Shown here: positions 1 to 9,034 of the stretch, in pieces
Layout of the letters: every line of letters starts with the position of its first letter
How positions within the stretch are numbered: position 1 is the stretch's first letter
DNA from: DATEDA01 sp963789885
GTDB lineage: Bacteria > Pseudomonadota > Gammaproteobacteria > Burkholderiales > SG8-39
DNA length: 63,276 nt
NCBI GenBank assembly: GCA_963789885.1
Contig: CAWBNB010000028.1
Location: 1-63,276, forward strand
Direction: 5' to 3'
Made by a program: the position numbers and the translations under genes
The notes under the pieces: generated by a model
Database searches by the model: none
Seen by the model: the letters and a program-made list of their open reading frames with translations, nothing else
Told to the model about the DNA's origin: nothing

Positions 1-333
1 CGCGAACACGAGGCGACTTACGGTTACGCGATGCGCGACGAACGGATCGAGATCGTCTCGCTCAAGCTCCGTGCGCGCGGCGTGCGCGCGTCCACCCCGC
101 CGGCCTGGGACCGCATGGGCCGCGGCAACGCCGTTGCTGGCGAGCGGATCGCGCACTTCGGTCTCGAGCACGGGGCGCTCGCGACGCGGGTGCTCGGGCG
201 CGCCGCGCTCGACGCTCGGGCGCTCGCTGGCCCGCTGGTCATCGAGGAGTACGACTCCACGACCGTCGTGCCCCCGGGCTGGACCGCCCGCATGGGGGCG
301 CACGGCTTCGTCCACCTGGAGAAGCAGGCATGA
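1..333 (+). CDS. Hydantoinase/oxoprolinase subunit A, C-terminal end (partial)
   Basis: The frame is open from base 1, so the gene begins outside the window; about 110 C-terminal residues are present. The tail GPLVIEEYDSTTVVPPGW is the typical end of HyuA-type ATP-dependent hydantoinase/oxoprolinase subunits, and the complete HyuA at 3321-5393 ends in a similar way (GPAVIEHPGTTIVALAGQ). The stop overlaps the next start by four bases (ATGA), so it is translationally coupled to the HyuB partner. These enzymes use ATP to open cyclic amides or, in carboxylase relatives, to activate ketones; the substrate cannot be told here. Confidence 0.85.
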   Translation, partial: REHEATYGYAMRDERIEIVSLKLRARGVRASTPPAWDRMGRGNAVAGERIAHFGLEHGALATRVLGRAALDARALAGPLVIEEYDSTTVVPPGWTARMGAHGFVHLEKQA

Positions 334-2111
334 AGCGCGACGCGACAGTCGTGCCGGGGATCGACCCGGTCACGTTCGAAGTGCTGCGGATGGGCCTCGA
401 CACCATCGCTGACGAGATGGCCTACACCATCGTGCGCAGCGCGCGCTCGACGATGATCAAGGACTGCATGGACTACTCAGCGTCGCTTTGCACCGCGCAC
501 GGCGACCTGATCGCGCAGGCGGTGAACATCCCGGTCATGATGTGTTCGACGCCGGATGCGCTCCTGCCGACGATCCGCAAGCTCGGGCCCACGCTCGCGC
601 CCGGCGACTGCATCATCCTGTCGGACCCCTACGAAGGCGGCTCGCACCTTCCGGACATCTTTATGTTCGTCCCGATCTTCTGGGACGGCCGACTGGTGGC
701 GTTCTCGTCCACCTGCGCCCATCACGCCGATGTCGGCGGCATGGTCCCGGGGAGCGGCTCGAGCGACGCGACCGAGATCTTCCAGGAGGGGCTGCGCATC
801 CCGATCGTGAAGCTCTACGAGGGCGGCAAGCCGAACGCCGCACTCTATGAGCTGATCCTGCGCAACGTGCGGTTCCCGTCGATGCTCGAAGGCGACCTCG
901 AGGCGCAGCGCTCGGCCTGTCTGATCGGCGAGCGCGAACTGCACCGCCTGATCGGGCGCTACGGCGTCGACACGGTGGTCAACGGCATGGCGGCGCTGCT
1001 CGACTACTCCGAGCGCATCGTCCGGGAGGAGATCCGCGCGATGCCGGACGGCGTCTACGAGTTCACCGACTACGTGGACGAGGACGGGATGGACCCCGAT
1101 CCGATCCCGATCCGGCTCTCACTCGAGATCCGCGGCGATCGGGTGATCGCGGACTTTTCCCGATCGGCGCCACAGGTGCGCGGCTCAATCAATTGTTCGC
1201 TGTCGGTGACCAAGGCGTCGACGTTCACGGCGATAAAGTGCTTCTGCCGGCAGCCGTTCCCGCCGAACTCCGGGTTCTTCCGTCCGATCGAGGTGATCGC
1301 ACCCGAAGGCACCGTTCTCAACGTCGCGTTTCCCGGTGCGACCTTCATGCGCGGCCTCACGATCTACCGGATCAACAACGTCCTGTTCGGAGCGCTGGCG
1401 CGCGCCATGCCCGAGCGGGCGATCGCTGCGGACGAGGGCGGTACCTCCATCGTCGTGATGGAAGGCCGCGATGCGGACAGCGAGCGCTTCCTGTACATGG
1501 AGACCATCTCCGGCGCGTGGGGCGCGCGCGCGGATGCCGATGGGATCGATTGCGCATCGAATGTGACGGGGTTGCAGTCGAACACGCCGGTCGAGGTGCT
1601 CGAGACCGAATACCCGGTCGCCATGGTCCAGTACGGGTTCGTGCCGGACTCGGGCGGGGCAGGCCGCTACCGTGGCGGGCTGTCGCTTGTGCGCGAGTAC
1701 CGCTATCTCGCCGATCGCGGCACGCTGCAGATGCGTGCGGACCGGGTGCGGTTCGCGCCGTACGGCCTGTTCGGCGGACGGCCCGGCGGGCGGAGCGGAA
1801 ACCGCCTCGACCCGTACGGCAAGAACGTCGAGCTTGCCGCCAAGGTGAAGGGCCGCCCGCTCGTCCGTGGCGAGGTCGTCCGGCACGTGCTCGCCGGCGG
1901 GGGAGGTTACGGCTGGCCGTTCGAGCGCGACGTTGCCGCAGTGGTCGAAGACGTGCGCGACGGCAAGGTGAGCGTGGCAGCAGCCCGGCGCGAGTATGGC
2001 GTCGTGCTCGATGCCGCGACGCTGGCGATCGACGAAGCGGAGACGGCGCGTGCGCGTGCGGCGATGCGCGACGCGGCCGACACCGCTCACCCGCCGCTCT
2101 TCACACAATGA
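330..2111 (+). CDS. Hydantoinase/oxoprolinase subunit B (HyuB family)
   Basis: A 593-residue cytoplasmic protein. The N-terminus (GIDPVTFEVLRMGLDTIADEM) and the internal stretch ILSDPYEGGSHLPDIFMF are hallmarks of the HyuB family, as is PDSGGAGRYRGGL near residue 445. Length is normal for the family. It sits between the partial HyuA and an SDR gene, overlapping both by ATGA, which indicates one polycistronic message. Together with the upstream HyuA it should form a heteromeric ATP-dependent amidohydrolase or carboxylase. A second, diverged HyuA/HyuB pair lies further down the same operon, so two related substrates or successive steps are plausible. Confidence 0.9.
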   Translation: MKRDATVVPGIDPVTFEVLRMGLDTIADEMAYTIVRSARSTMIKDCMDYSASLCTAHGDLIAQAVNIPVMMCSTPDALLPTIRKLGPTLAPGDCIILSDPYEGGSHLPDIFMFVPIFWDGRLVAFSSTCAHHADVGGMVPGSGSSDATEIFQEGLRIPIVKLYEGGKPNAALYELILRNVRFPSMLEGDLEAQRSACLIGERELHRLIGRYGVDTVVNGMAALLDYSERIVREEIRAMPDGVYEFTDYVDEDGMDPDPIPIRLSLEIRGDRVIADFSRSAPQVRGSINCSLSVTKASTFTAIKCFCRQPFPPNSGFFRPIEVIAPEGTVLNVAFPGATFMRGLTIYRINNVLFGALARAMPERAIAADEGGTSIVVMEGRDADSERFLYMETISGAWGARADADGIDCASNVTGLQSNTPVEVLETEYPVAMVQYGFVPDSGGAGRYRGGLSLVREYRYLADRGTLQMRADRVRFAPYGLFGGRPGGRSGNRLDPYGKNVELAAKVKGRPLVRGEVVRHVLAGGGGYGWPFERDVAAVVEDVRDGKVSVAAARREYGVVLDAATLAIDEAETARARAAMRDAADTAHPPLFTQ

Positions 2112-2854
2112 GCCGCCTGGACGGCAAGGTCGCGATCGTCACCGGCGGCACGCGCGGGATCGGCCTCGCTGTCGTGCAGGCCTACCTGCGCGAAGGCGCC
2201 CGCGTCGTCTACTCGGGTACCTCCGAGGCAAGCCTCGCGCGCGCGCGCGCCGCGTTGCCGCCGGATGCCGAGTGCGAGGGCGTAGTCGCGGATCTCCGCG
2301 ATCCCGCGAGCGGCGCGTTCGTTCTTGAGCGTGCGTCCGCCTGCTTCGGCGGCGTCGACGTGCTGGTGAACAACGCCGGCACGCTCAGCCGCCGCGACGA
2401 ATGGGAGACGACGCCCGAGGACTGGGAGCACGTGATGAGCGTGAATCTCCGCGCCGTGTTCTTCCTCTCGCGCGACGCCGCCCGGGTGATGAAGGGCCGC
2501 GGCGGCGGGAGCATCGTGAACGTCGCTTCGGTCGCGGGCCAAATCGGCGGCATCGCCGGCAGTCCTGCCTATTCGGCGGCGAAGGCGGGTGTGCTCGGCC
2601 TCACCAAATCGCTCGCGCGGCGCTTTGCGCCGCTCCGCATCCGCGTCAACGCCATCTCGCCGGCCGATATCGAGACCGACATGACCGCGGGATTCCCGGC
2701 GGAGATCCGCGCGCGGCTCATCGGGATGACGCCGCTCGGCAGGTTCGGCGCGGTCGACGAGGTCGTTGGCGCCGCGGTGTATTTCGCGGCCGACGAGTCA
2801 AGCTATGTCACCGGACAGACGCTGGCGATAAACGGCGGCCTGTTCATGTCCTGA
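2108..2854 (+). CDS. Short-chain dehydrogenase/reductase
   Basis: A 248-residue classical SDR. It has the NAD(P)-binding glycine motif TGGTRGIG at residues 12-19, NNAG near residue 85, a Ser in the SIVNVASVAGQIGG segment and the catalytic YSAAK, followed by a C-terminal INGGLFMS typical of FabG-like enzymes. The ATG overlaps the HyuB stop (ATGA). In this operon it most likely oxidises or reduces a hydroxyl/keto intermediate of the ring-opened compound. Substrate unknown. Confidence 0.9.
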   Translation: MSRLDGKVAIVTGGTRGIGLAVVQAYLREGARVVYSGTSEASLARARAALPPDAECEGVVADLRDPASGAFVLERASACFGGVDVLVNNAGTLSRRDEWETTPEDWEHVMSVNLRAVFFLSRDAARVMKGRGGGSIVNVASVAGQIGGIAGSPAYSAAKAGVLGLTKSLARRFAPLRIRVNAISPADIETDMTAGFPAEIRARLIGMTPLGRFGAVDEVVGAAVYFAADESSYVTGQTLAINGGLFMS

Positions 2855-2881
2855 CCCTCAAGCACGGGAGAGAACCGGACC

Positions 2882-3316
2882 ATGGCCAAGCTCGAGTTCA
2901 AGATGTCCCGGGGCGGCGTGTTCGTCGCCGACATCTTCGTCGAGAAAGTACCGCAGACGTGGAAGCTGCTGACCGCGTTCCTCCCCCAGACGATCAAGGG
3001 CTACAACGCGCGCTGGTCCGGGCGCGAGACGCATACCCCGCTGTCGCTTCCGACCAAGCCGCCGCGCGAGAACCAGACCTCGCAGATGGGCATCGGCGAC
3101 GTGCTGTACGGCCGCGAATGGGAAGACCGGGACTACACCGGCTTCGAGGCGATCGGCTGGTTCTACGCCGCCGAGGTCGTGCGCGACTGGCGCGGGCCGC
3201 ACGCGGTGAATCACATCGGCCGCATCCAGCCGCAGTACTGGGCGCTGATCGAGGAGGTGGGCCTGCGGATCTGGCGCCAGGGCGGCGAAGATTGCACCAT
3301 GCGGGTGATCGAGTAG
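2882..3316 (+). CDS. DUF3830 family protein (cyclophilin-like fold)
   Basis: A 144-residue protein beginning MAKLEFKMSRGGVFVADIFVEKVPQTW, which fits the DUF3830 family, small proteins with a cyclophilin-like fold often found beside amidohydrolase and hydantoinase genes. No signal peptide or membrane segment is visible. It lies 27 bases after the SDR and 4 bases before HyuA in the same operon. Function in such operons is not established; a substrate-specific hydrolase or binding role is only a guess. Confidence 0.7.
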   Translation: MAKLEFKMSRGGVFVADIFVEKVPQTWKLLTAFLPQTIKGYNARWSGRETHTPLSLPTKPPRENQTSQMGIGDVLYGREWEDRDYTGFEAIGWFYAAEVVRDWRGPHAVNHIGRIQPQYWALIEEVGLRIWRQGGEDCTMRVIE

Positions 3317-3320
3317 CGCG

Positions 3321-5393
3321 ATGTACACCGTCGCCGTCGACATCGGCGGAACGTTCACCGACGTCGTCGCCATCGACGCCGCGAGCGGCCGCCTGGCGAT
3401 GGGCAAGGCGCTGACGACGCCTGCCGACCTGCAGCGCGGCGTGCTCGACGGCCTCGCCGACGCGGCCGGCGGGCTCGGACTCGAGCTCGGTGCGCTGCTC
3501 ACCGGCACGAGCCGGATGGTGCATGCGACGACGCAGTCGTCGAACGCGGTGTTCGCGTTCTCCGGTGCGAAGACCGCGGTGCTCGCGACACGCGGCTTCG
3601 GCGACACGCTCCTCATCATGCGCGCGACCGGCCGCGTCGCCGGCCTCTCGGTATTCGAGCGGCACCACTACCGTGCGACCGACAAGCCGCGCCTCCTCGC
3701 CGACGAGCGCGACATCTTCGAAATCTCCGAGCGGGTGGATCATGCTGGTCGCGTCATAGTGCCGCTCGACGAAGCCGCGGTCCTCACTGCGGCGCGCGAG
3801 ATCCACCGGCGCGGATATCAAGCGGTGGCGGTCGCGTACCTCTTCTCGCACCAGAACGCGGCGCACGAACGCCGCACTGCCGAGCTCCTCCGCGCGGAGG
3901 CGCCGGAGCTCTACGTCTCGATCTCCTCCGACGTCGCGCCGGTGATCGGCGAGTACGAGCGCTCGGCGACTGCGCTCTTCAACGCCTATGTCGGACCCGT
4001 CGTCGCGGGCTATCTCGCCCGTCTCGAGCGGACGCTGGCGGGCGCCGGCCTCAGGCAGAAACTCCTGATCGTCCAGGCGAACGGCGGCGTGACCACGACG
4101 GCGCAAGTCGTGCCGATCTTCACGGTGGAGTCGGGCCCAGCTGCCGGGGTGGTGGGGGCGGCACACCTCGCGCAGACCCTCGGCAGGCCCGACGTGATCG
4201 CTACCGACGTCGGCGGCACGACATTCAAGGTCGCGCTGATCCGCGGCGGCGAGTGGGGCTACAGCCGCGAGACGGTCCTGAACCAGTATCAGTTGCGCCT
4301 GCCGATGATCGACGTCGCCTCAATCGGCGCGGGCGGCGGGTCGATCGCCTGGGTCGACGGCCGGCGGCTGCGTGTCGGCCCGCGCAGCGCCGCGGCCGAA
4401 CCCGGCCCCGCCTGCTACGGGCTCGGCGGTACCGAACCGACGGTGACGGACGCCGATCTCGTCCTCGGCTATCTTTCGCCGGACCGCTTCCTCGGCGGCC
4501 GGATGGCGCTGCATCCCGAGCGCGCGCGGGAGGCGATCGCCGGGCGAATCGCGGTACCGCTCTTCGACGGCGACGTGCTCGCCGCCGCGGCCGGCATCCG
4601 GCAGGTCATCGACAGCCAGATGGCGGACCTCATCCGGAAGGTCACGCTCGAACGGGGCTACGACCCGCGCGACTTCGCGATGATGGCCTACGGCGGCTGC
4701 GGGCCGGCGCATGCGGGCTCGTACGGCGCGGACGCCGGCGCGACTGAGATCATCATTCCGTTCTTCGCCACCGTGCACTCGGCCGTCGGTGCCGCGCTGT
4801 CGGACACGCGATTCAGCCTGCGCCATTCGGAGCCCATCGTCCTGCCGGTCGACCCCGCGCGGCTCGAGGCAATCTACGCCGCAATGGAGCTCGCGGGGGC
4901 GCGCGAGCTCGCCGCCGCGGAGGTCCCGCCCGAGCGGCGCGCCTACCGCCGCTGGGTCGAGGCGCGGTTCCGCCGGCAGGTTCACCACGTCCGGATCGAC
5001 GCACCGGCGCGTTTCGACGAGCGCTCGCTCGCCGCGCTCGCGCCCGCGTTCGAGCGCGAGTACGAACGCCTGTTCGGGCCCGGCTCCGCGCTGACCGACG
5101 CCGGGATCGAGCTCGTCAACTACGGCGTCGATGCGATCGGTGCGACCGACAAGCCCACATTCGCTCGCGCCGCCGCGGGGGCGAGGGCGACGCCGCGCAC
5201 CGAGCGCAAGGCGTGGTGTGCGCGCCGCAGCGAGATGGTGCCGACGCCGATCTACGACGGTCCGTCGCTCGCGCCGGGCGTCGAGATCCCGGGTCCGGCG
5301 GTGATCGAGCATCCGGGCACCACCATCGTCGCCCTCGCCGGACAACGCGTCCGGATCGACGAGTGGCGCCACACGCACCTCTTCACGCGGTAG
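3321..5393 (+). CDS. Hydantoinase/oxoprolinase subunit A (HyuA family)
   Basis: A complete 690-residue HyuA. The N-terminal ATPase motif DIGGTFTDVV is at residues 7-16, a second nucleotide-binding motif TDVGGTTFKVALI lies near residue 295, and the family signature GGCGPAHAGSYGADAGA is near residue 457. Length matches single-subunit bacterial HyuA. It follows DUF3830 by four bases and precedes HyuB by eleven, consistent with one operon. It is expected to hydrolyse ATP to drive cleavage or carboxylation by the HyuA-HyuB complex. Confidence 0.92.
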   Translation: MYTVAVDIGGTFTDVVAIDAASGRLAMGKALTTPADLQRGVLDGLADAAGGLGLELGALLTGTSRMVHATTQSSNAVFAFSGAKTAVLATRGFGDTLLIMRATGRVAGLSVFERHHYRATDKPRLLADERDIFEISERVDHAGRVIVPLDEAAVLTAAREIHRRGYQAVAVAYLFSHQNAAHERRTAELLRAEAPELYVSISSDVAPVIGEYERSATALFNAYVGPVVAGYLARLERTLAGAGLRQKLLIVQANGGVTTTAQVVPIFTVESGPAAGVVGAAHLAQTLGRPDVIATDVGGTTFKVALIRGGEWGYSRETVLNQYQLRLPMIDVASIGAGGGSIAWVDGRRLRVGPRSAAAEPGPACYGLGGTEPTVTDADLVLGYLSPDRFLGGRMALHPERAREAIAGRIAVPLFDGDVLAAAAGIRQVIDSQMADLIRKVTLERGYDPRDFAMMAYGGCGPAHAGSYGADAGATEIIIPFFATVHSAVGAALSDTRFSLRHSEPIVLPVDPARLEAIYAAMELAGARELAAAEVPPERRAYRRWVEARFRRQVHHVRIDAPARFDERSLAALAPAFEREYERLFGPGSALTDAGIELVNYGVDAIGATDKPTFARAAAGARATPRTERKAWCARRSEMVPTPIYDGPSLAPGVEIPGPAVIEHPGTTIVALAGQRVRIDEWRHTHLFTR

Positions 5394-5404
5394 GACCCGG
5401 CGAA

Positions 5405-7591
5405 ATGCTCCAGCGCGCGACGGCACCCATCGATCCGGCGACCTTCGAGGTCCTGAACCACCGTCTCCTCAATATCGTCGAGGAGATGGGCATCCAGTAC
5501 ATGCGCTGCTCGGGATCGAACGTGCTCATCACCGGCAACGACGCCGCGACCGCGATCATGCTGCCCGACGGCGCGCTGGTCTCGGTCGGGCCGTACATCG
5601 TGACCCAGGGCAACGTTCTGCCGCTGATCGTCGAGAGCACGATGCGGCTTGCGGCCGACGTCGGCTACAACGACGGCGACATCTTCATCTGCAACGACCC
5701 TTACCTCGGTGCGATTCACGCGCCCGACTTCGCGACCGTGGCGCCGATTTTCCACGCGGGCGAGCTGGTCGCGTGGATCGGCGCTTCGGGACACCAGCTC
5801 GATACCGGCGGGATGGATCCCGGCGGCTTTTCGGTCAAGGCCGTCGACGTGCACCAGGAAGGCCTGCGCATGCCGCCGGTCAAGCTGGTCGAGGCCGGCC
5901 GCGTGCGCGAGGACGTCTACCGCTGGATTATCAACCAGGTGCGTGATCCGCTGGTGGGGCTCGACGTGCGCGGCCAGATCGCCGCGCTTAACTCCGGTCG
6001 CGCGCGGATCGCCGAGCTGATCGAGGCGTGGGGAGTCGACAACGTCAAAGCGGTGATGCGGCGCTCGATCGAGCACGCGCGCGACAAGCTCGCGGCGCGC
6101 CTGGCTGAGCTGCCCGACGGCGAGTGGCGCGACGTGCAGTACATCGATCACGACGGCCACGCGCCCGAGATCTATCGCATCGTGTGCACCATGCGGAAGG
6201 AGGGGTCCCGACTCGCGTTCGACTTCGCAGGGACGAGCCCGAACGCGCGCGGGCTGATCAACTCCACCTGGTCCGGGCTACAGGCTGCGGTGCTGTCGTC
6301 CGTCTACATCAATCTCTGCTGGGACATCCCGTGGAATCGCGGCGTGCGGGACTGCCTCGAGATCCGCGCCGAGCCGGGCACGGTCAACAACGCCGCCTAT
6401 CCCGCGCCGTGCGCGATGGCGACGATTTCCGCGGTGATCGTGACGATCGACGTGACCTGGCGGTGCCTCGCGCACCTGCTTCTCGGGTCCGATGATTACC
6501 GCGGGCAGGCGATGGCGAACTGGTCGGGGACGTCGATGGCGCCGATCTTCGCCGGTACCAGCCAGCACGGCTTCCGGTTTGCCGCGACCGAGATGAGCCA
6601 CTTCGGCGGAGGCGGCGGGGCGCGCGTGGATGCGGACGGCGTCGACACCGCGGGCATCGTGTTCAACACCACGCCCAACATGCCGAACATCGAGGACCAG
6701 GAGGCCGAGTACCCCGTCCTCTACCTCTTCCGCCGGCATCTGCCGGATTCCGGCGGGCCCGGTGCGTTCCGCGGCGGACGCTCTGGCGAGCTCGCGTACA
6801 CCGTGCATGATGCCCCCGACGGAAAACTGGAAGGCCTCTTCGCCGGCACCGGCGCCGAAATGCCGAACGCCATCGGCATTGCGGGCGGCTTTCCGGGCGC
6901 CGCGATCCGCGTCGCGCGCGTCGTGGAGACCGATCTCGCTGCGCGCGGTGCGCGCCGGGAGGCGCTGCCGGCCCGGCTCGAGGACGTTCCGGGCAGGCGG
7001 GAGATCCTCGAATGCAAGCACGAGCGCTCGTCGATCCTCGCCGGAGAGGTCTGGTATCACAGCTGGCAGGCGGGCGCCGGCTACGGCGATCCGCTCGAGC
7101 GCGAGCCGGCGCGCGTCGCGATGGACGTCGCCCGCGGTGCGGTTTCCGCCGTCGCGGCGCGCTCGATCTATGGTGTCGCGTTGCACGCCGACGGCAGCGC
7201 TGACCCCGACGCAACGGCGCGGGAGCGTTCGGCAATGCGCTCGGCGCGCCTCGCCGACGCCCGGTCTCCGACGCCCGAGGACGCCGTGCTTGCGTTCGAG
7301 GGGAGCGGCAGGCATCGCTTCGGCGAGACGCTCGTGCTCGCGCTCGACGACCGGCGCATCGCGTGCACACACTGCGGCGAGCCGCTCGGCACGCCCGGCG
7401 AAAACCTGCTGCCGCGGCTGAAGGAGACCGTGCTCCCGTTAACCGCCGCTGGACCGGTCCGGGGCGAGGACTACCCGCGCGGGCGGTTCGGTCTGCGGAT
7501 CCTCATGTGTCCCGGATGTGGCGCGGCGATTGACACGCATCTAGCGTTCGCCGGCGCACCGCGCCCATCGATGCGGATCGTCTACCGGTGA
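5405..7591 (+). CDS. HyuB-family subunit with C-terminal zinc-ribbon extension
   Basis: A 728-residue protein: a standard HyuB domain for about 620 residues (DPATFEVLNHRLLNIVEEMG; FICNDPYLGAIHAPDFA; LPDSGGPGAFRGGRSGELAY), then an extra tail of about 100 residues with two Cys pairs, CTHCGEPLG and CPGCGAAID. The paired CxxCG motifs resemble the small zinc-binding gamma-type subunit of acetone/acetophenone carboxylases, here fused to the B subunit. This favours a carboxylase-like role over simple hydantoin hydrolysis, but that is inference. The ATG at 5405 gives a family-typical N-terminus; the ribosome binding site is weak, so coupling to HyuA is likely. Confidence 0.88.
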   Translation: MLQRATAPIDPATFEVLNHRLLNIVEEMGIQYMRCSGSNVLITGNDAATAIMLPDGALVSVGPYIVTQGNVLPLIVESTMRLAADVGYNDGDIFICNDPYLGAIHAPDFATVAPIFHAGELVAWIGASGHQLDTGGMDPGGFSVKAVDVHQEGLRMPPVKLVEAGRVREDVYRWIINQVRDPLVGLDVRGQIAALNSGRARIAELIEAWGVDNVKAVMRRSIEHARDKLAARLAELPDGEWRDVQYIDHDGHAPEIYRIVCTMRKEGSRLAFDFAGTSPNARGLINSTWSGLQAAVLSSVYINLCWDIPWNRGVRDCLEIRAEPGTVNNAAYPAPCAMATISAVIVTIDVTWRCLAHLLLGSDDYRGQAMANWSGTSMAPIFAGTSQHGFRFAATEMSHFGGGGGARVDADGVDTAGIVFNTTPNMPNIEDQEAEYPVLYLFRRHLPDSGGPGAFRGGRSGELAYTVHDAPDGKLEGLFAGTGAEMPNAIGIAGGFPGAAIRVARVVETDLAARGARREALPARLEDVPGRREILECKHERSSILAGEVWYHSWQAGAGYGDPLEREPARVAMDVARGAVSAVAARSIYGVALHADGSADPDATARERSAMRSARLADARSPTPEDAVLAFEGSGRHRFGETLVLALDDRRIACTHCGEPLGTPGENLLPRLKETVLPLTAAGPVRGEDYPRGRFGLRILMCPGCGAAIDTHLAFAGAPRPSMRIVYR

Positions 7592-7623
7592 ACCTCGAGG
7601 CAGCCCGAGCCTAGGAGCGCCGC

Positions 7624-7800
7624 ATGGCCAAGCGCGTCGTCGCCAGCGACCGGCTCATGCAGCCGATCGCTCACTTTTCCCACGGCGTGCGAGTCGGCCC
7701 CGTCGTCCACCTCGGTGCGGCGGCCGGCGTGGACCGATCGCGCACCTGCAAAGCGTGCAGGTGCTCTACTGACGTCATCTCGTCAGTCAATCGCGCCTAG
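7624..7800 (+). pseudogene. Truncated RidA/YjgF-family gene
   Basis: The start has a good ribosome binding site (AGGAGCG) and encodes MAKRVVASDRLMQPIAHFSHGVRVG, a RidA-type N-terminus. Homology stops near base 7746, after about 40 of the usual 120-130 residues, and the frame runs into unrelated codons and a stop at 7798. The break coincides with two adjacent perfect hairpins (7743-7763, 7-bp arms, 7-base loop; 7768-7787, 7-bp arms, 6-base loop). RidA proteins deaminate reactive enamine/imine intermediates and are common in such operons; here it is a 3'-truncated last gene. Confidence 0.6.
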
Positions 7801-8006
7801 GTGCGAAGGCGATTGGTTCCGAGTAGACGACAGACGGAAAACTCGCGCCACTCCATCGATTGCAACACTGAAACGCCGACCAAGCCACGCGAACGTTTGT
7901 CCGATCCGCCCAGCGCATTCGCGCTGCGCCGCCTGGCGCCTGGCGCGGCTTCGCTGTTGTACACGAGGGCGTGAGGCAGAGGATCAATCGCGTCCACGTC
8001 CCGATA

Positions 8007-8375
8007 TCATTCGCCCGTCTCATCTACCGGGGGGAGATGGTGCCGCAGGTCCATTGCGTCATGGAGGAGGCGCAGCACCTCGATCACCTGGCGCCCCTGA
8101 TCGTCGCCGATGCGGAACACAACGAAATGGCGGCCTTTGCGGCCTTGCCGGGCAACGTGCAGCGTGAAGAGTCCTTGGGCGATGTCGTCGCGCGCCTTGG
8201 CGCCGATCACGTTCGGACCGCCAGCGAGCGCCTCCAATGCGCGCGAGAGCGTCTCGGCATAGATGCGCGCCTGCGCCTCGCCGAACCGCCCGACCGTCCA
8301 GCGCAGAATGTCTTCGAAATCGGCCTCGGCGGCCGCGGTCAGGCGGACCGGCCAGGAGCGCGCCCCCGTGGTCAC
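8007..8375 (-). CDS. parE: ParE-type toxin (RelE/ParE superfamily)
   Basis: A 122-residue protein whose N-terminal half (VRLTAAAEADFEDILRWTVGRFG) is a typical ParE/RelE start, with a conserved-looking HFVVFRIGDDQGRQVIEVLRLLHDAMD strand-helix end. It overlaps the antitoxin stop by four bases. ParE toxins poison DNA gyrase. The C-terminus is slightly long but otherwise normal, and nothing indicates inactivation. Confidence 0.85.
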   Translation of the reverse strand: MTTGARSWPVRLTAAAEADFEDILRWTVGRFGEAQARIYAETLSRALEALAGGPNVIGAKARDDIAQGLFTLHVARQGRKGRHFVVFRIGDDQGRQVIEVLRLLHDAMDLRHHLPPVDETGE

Positions 8376-8674
8376 TTGCCCGTGGTTCGCGAGCGCTTGG
8401 GATCGATTGTCGAGCGAGCGATCGAGGCAAGGTGACGTTTCAGCGCCACGGGCGACGCGAACTCTCGGAACCGTCCCCCCTCAATGTCCGCGACGCCGAT
8501 GCGGGCGGCCTCGCGTAGCGCCTTGAGACGAGCCTTCTCCTCGGCCTCCTGGCTCTCGAGAAGCCGCAGCCCTTCGCGCAGTACCTCGCTCGCATTCTGG
8601 TAACGGCCGGAGGCGACGAGGCGCTCGACGAGATCCGTCTGATGATCGGTGAGGACGACGTTGCGCGTCGGCAT
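8372..8674 (-). CDS. parD: ParD-type antitoxin
   Basis: A 100-residue protein, MPTRNVVLTDHQTDLVERLV then SGRYQNASEVLREGLRLLE, the ribbon-helix-helix N-terminal domain of ParD. The C-terminal half should bind ParE. The ATG at 8674 was preferred over an upstream in-frame ATG (8860) because family homology begins here. It is first in the pair, overlaps parE by ATGA, and has a perfect inverted repeat 35 bases upstream that could be its autoregulatory operator. Confidence 0.85.
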   Translation of the reverse strand: MPTRNVVLTDHQTDLVERLVASGRYQNASEVLREGLRLLESQEAEEKARLKALREAARIGVADIEGGRFREFASPVALKRHLASIARSTIDPKRSRTTGK

Positions 8675-8709
8675 GGCGGCTACTCCGAGAGGACTTTCTA
8701 AATCAGATT

Positions 8710-8724
8710 GGCATATTATGCCAT
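8710..8724. promoter_or_regulatory. Candidate ParD operator (perfect 7-1-7 inverted repeat)
   Basis: TGGCATA-T-TATGCCA is a perfect palindrome lying 35 bases upstream of the parD start, in the expected promoter zone of the minus-strand operon. Ribbon-helix-helix antitoxins commonly repress their own promoter at such palindromes. Confidence 0.55.
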
Positions 8725-8834
8725 CGAAGTCTACCGCCTCGCGAAGCCGAACCAAGAAGACGTCGAGCGTGTCGCGCCCAGACGTCCTGAACTCGCTCGC
8801 GATGCGCCGGAACTCGAAATCTGTCCGGACCGCG

Positions 8835-8994
8835 TGTCCCGAATCAGCCGACCGAAACAAGCAACTACTTGACCCTAAGCGGGCGAGCAGCGGAAGTGCT
8901 CGGGACAGTCTCGAGCTAACTTATTGATGCGATTCGTGTTCAGCTTTGCATGGGGTGCAGGGGGTCGAGTGTTCGAATCACTTCGCCCCGACCA
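8835..8994 (+). repeat. tRNA-Pro(GGG) 3'-half repeat, copy A
   Basis: The unit starts TGTCCCGAA and has a matching inverted segment (CTCGGGACA) about 65 bases on. A linker containing CTAACTTATTGATGCGATTC follows, then the 3' half of a tRNA-Pro(GGG): anticodon loop ATGGGGT, T-arm with TTCGAATC, acceptor strand CGCCCCG and ACCA. No 5' tRNA half precedes it. After ACCA the acceptor strand can pair with CGGGGTGAAG about 20 bases downstream. The IS5 copy begins 30 bases later. Other copies: 18908 (truncated), 22860, 23958, 25574, 41921 and 61332. Confidence 0.8.
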
Positions 8995-9034
8995 AATTCA
9001 ACGACTTAGCCGGGGTGAAGCTTAGAACTTATCC

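Noticed and set aside
8944..8994. A functional tRNA-Pro gene
   Set aside because: Only the 3' half from the anticodon arm on is present in every copy; no D-arm or 5' acceptor strand precedes it.
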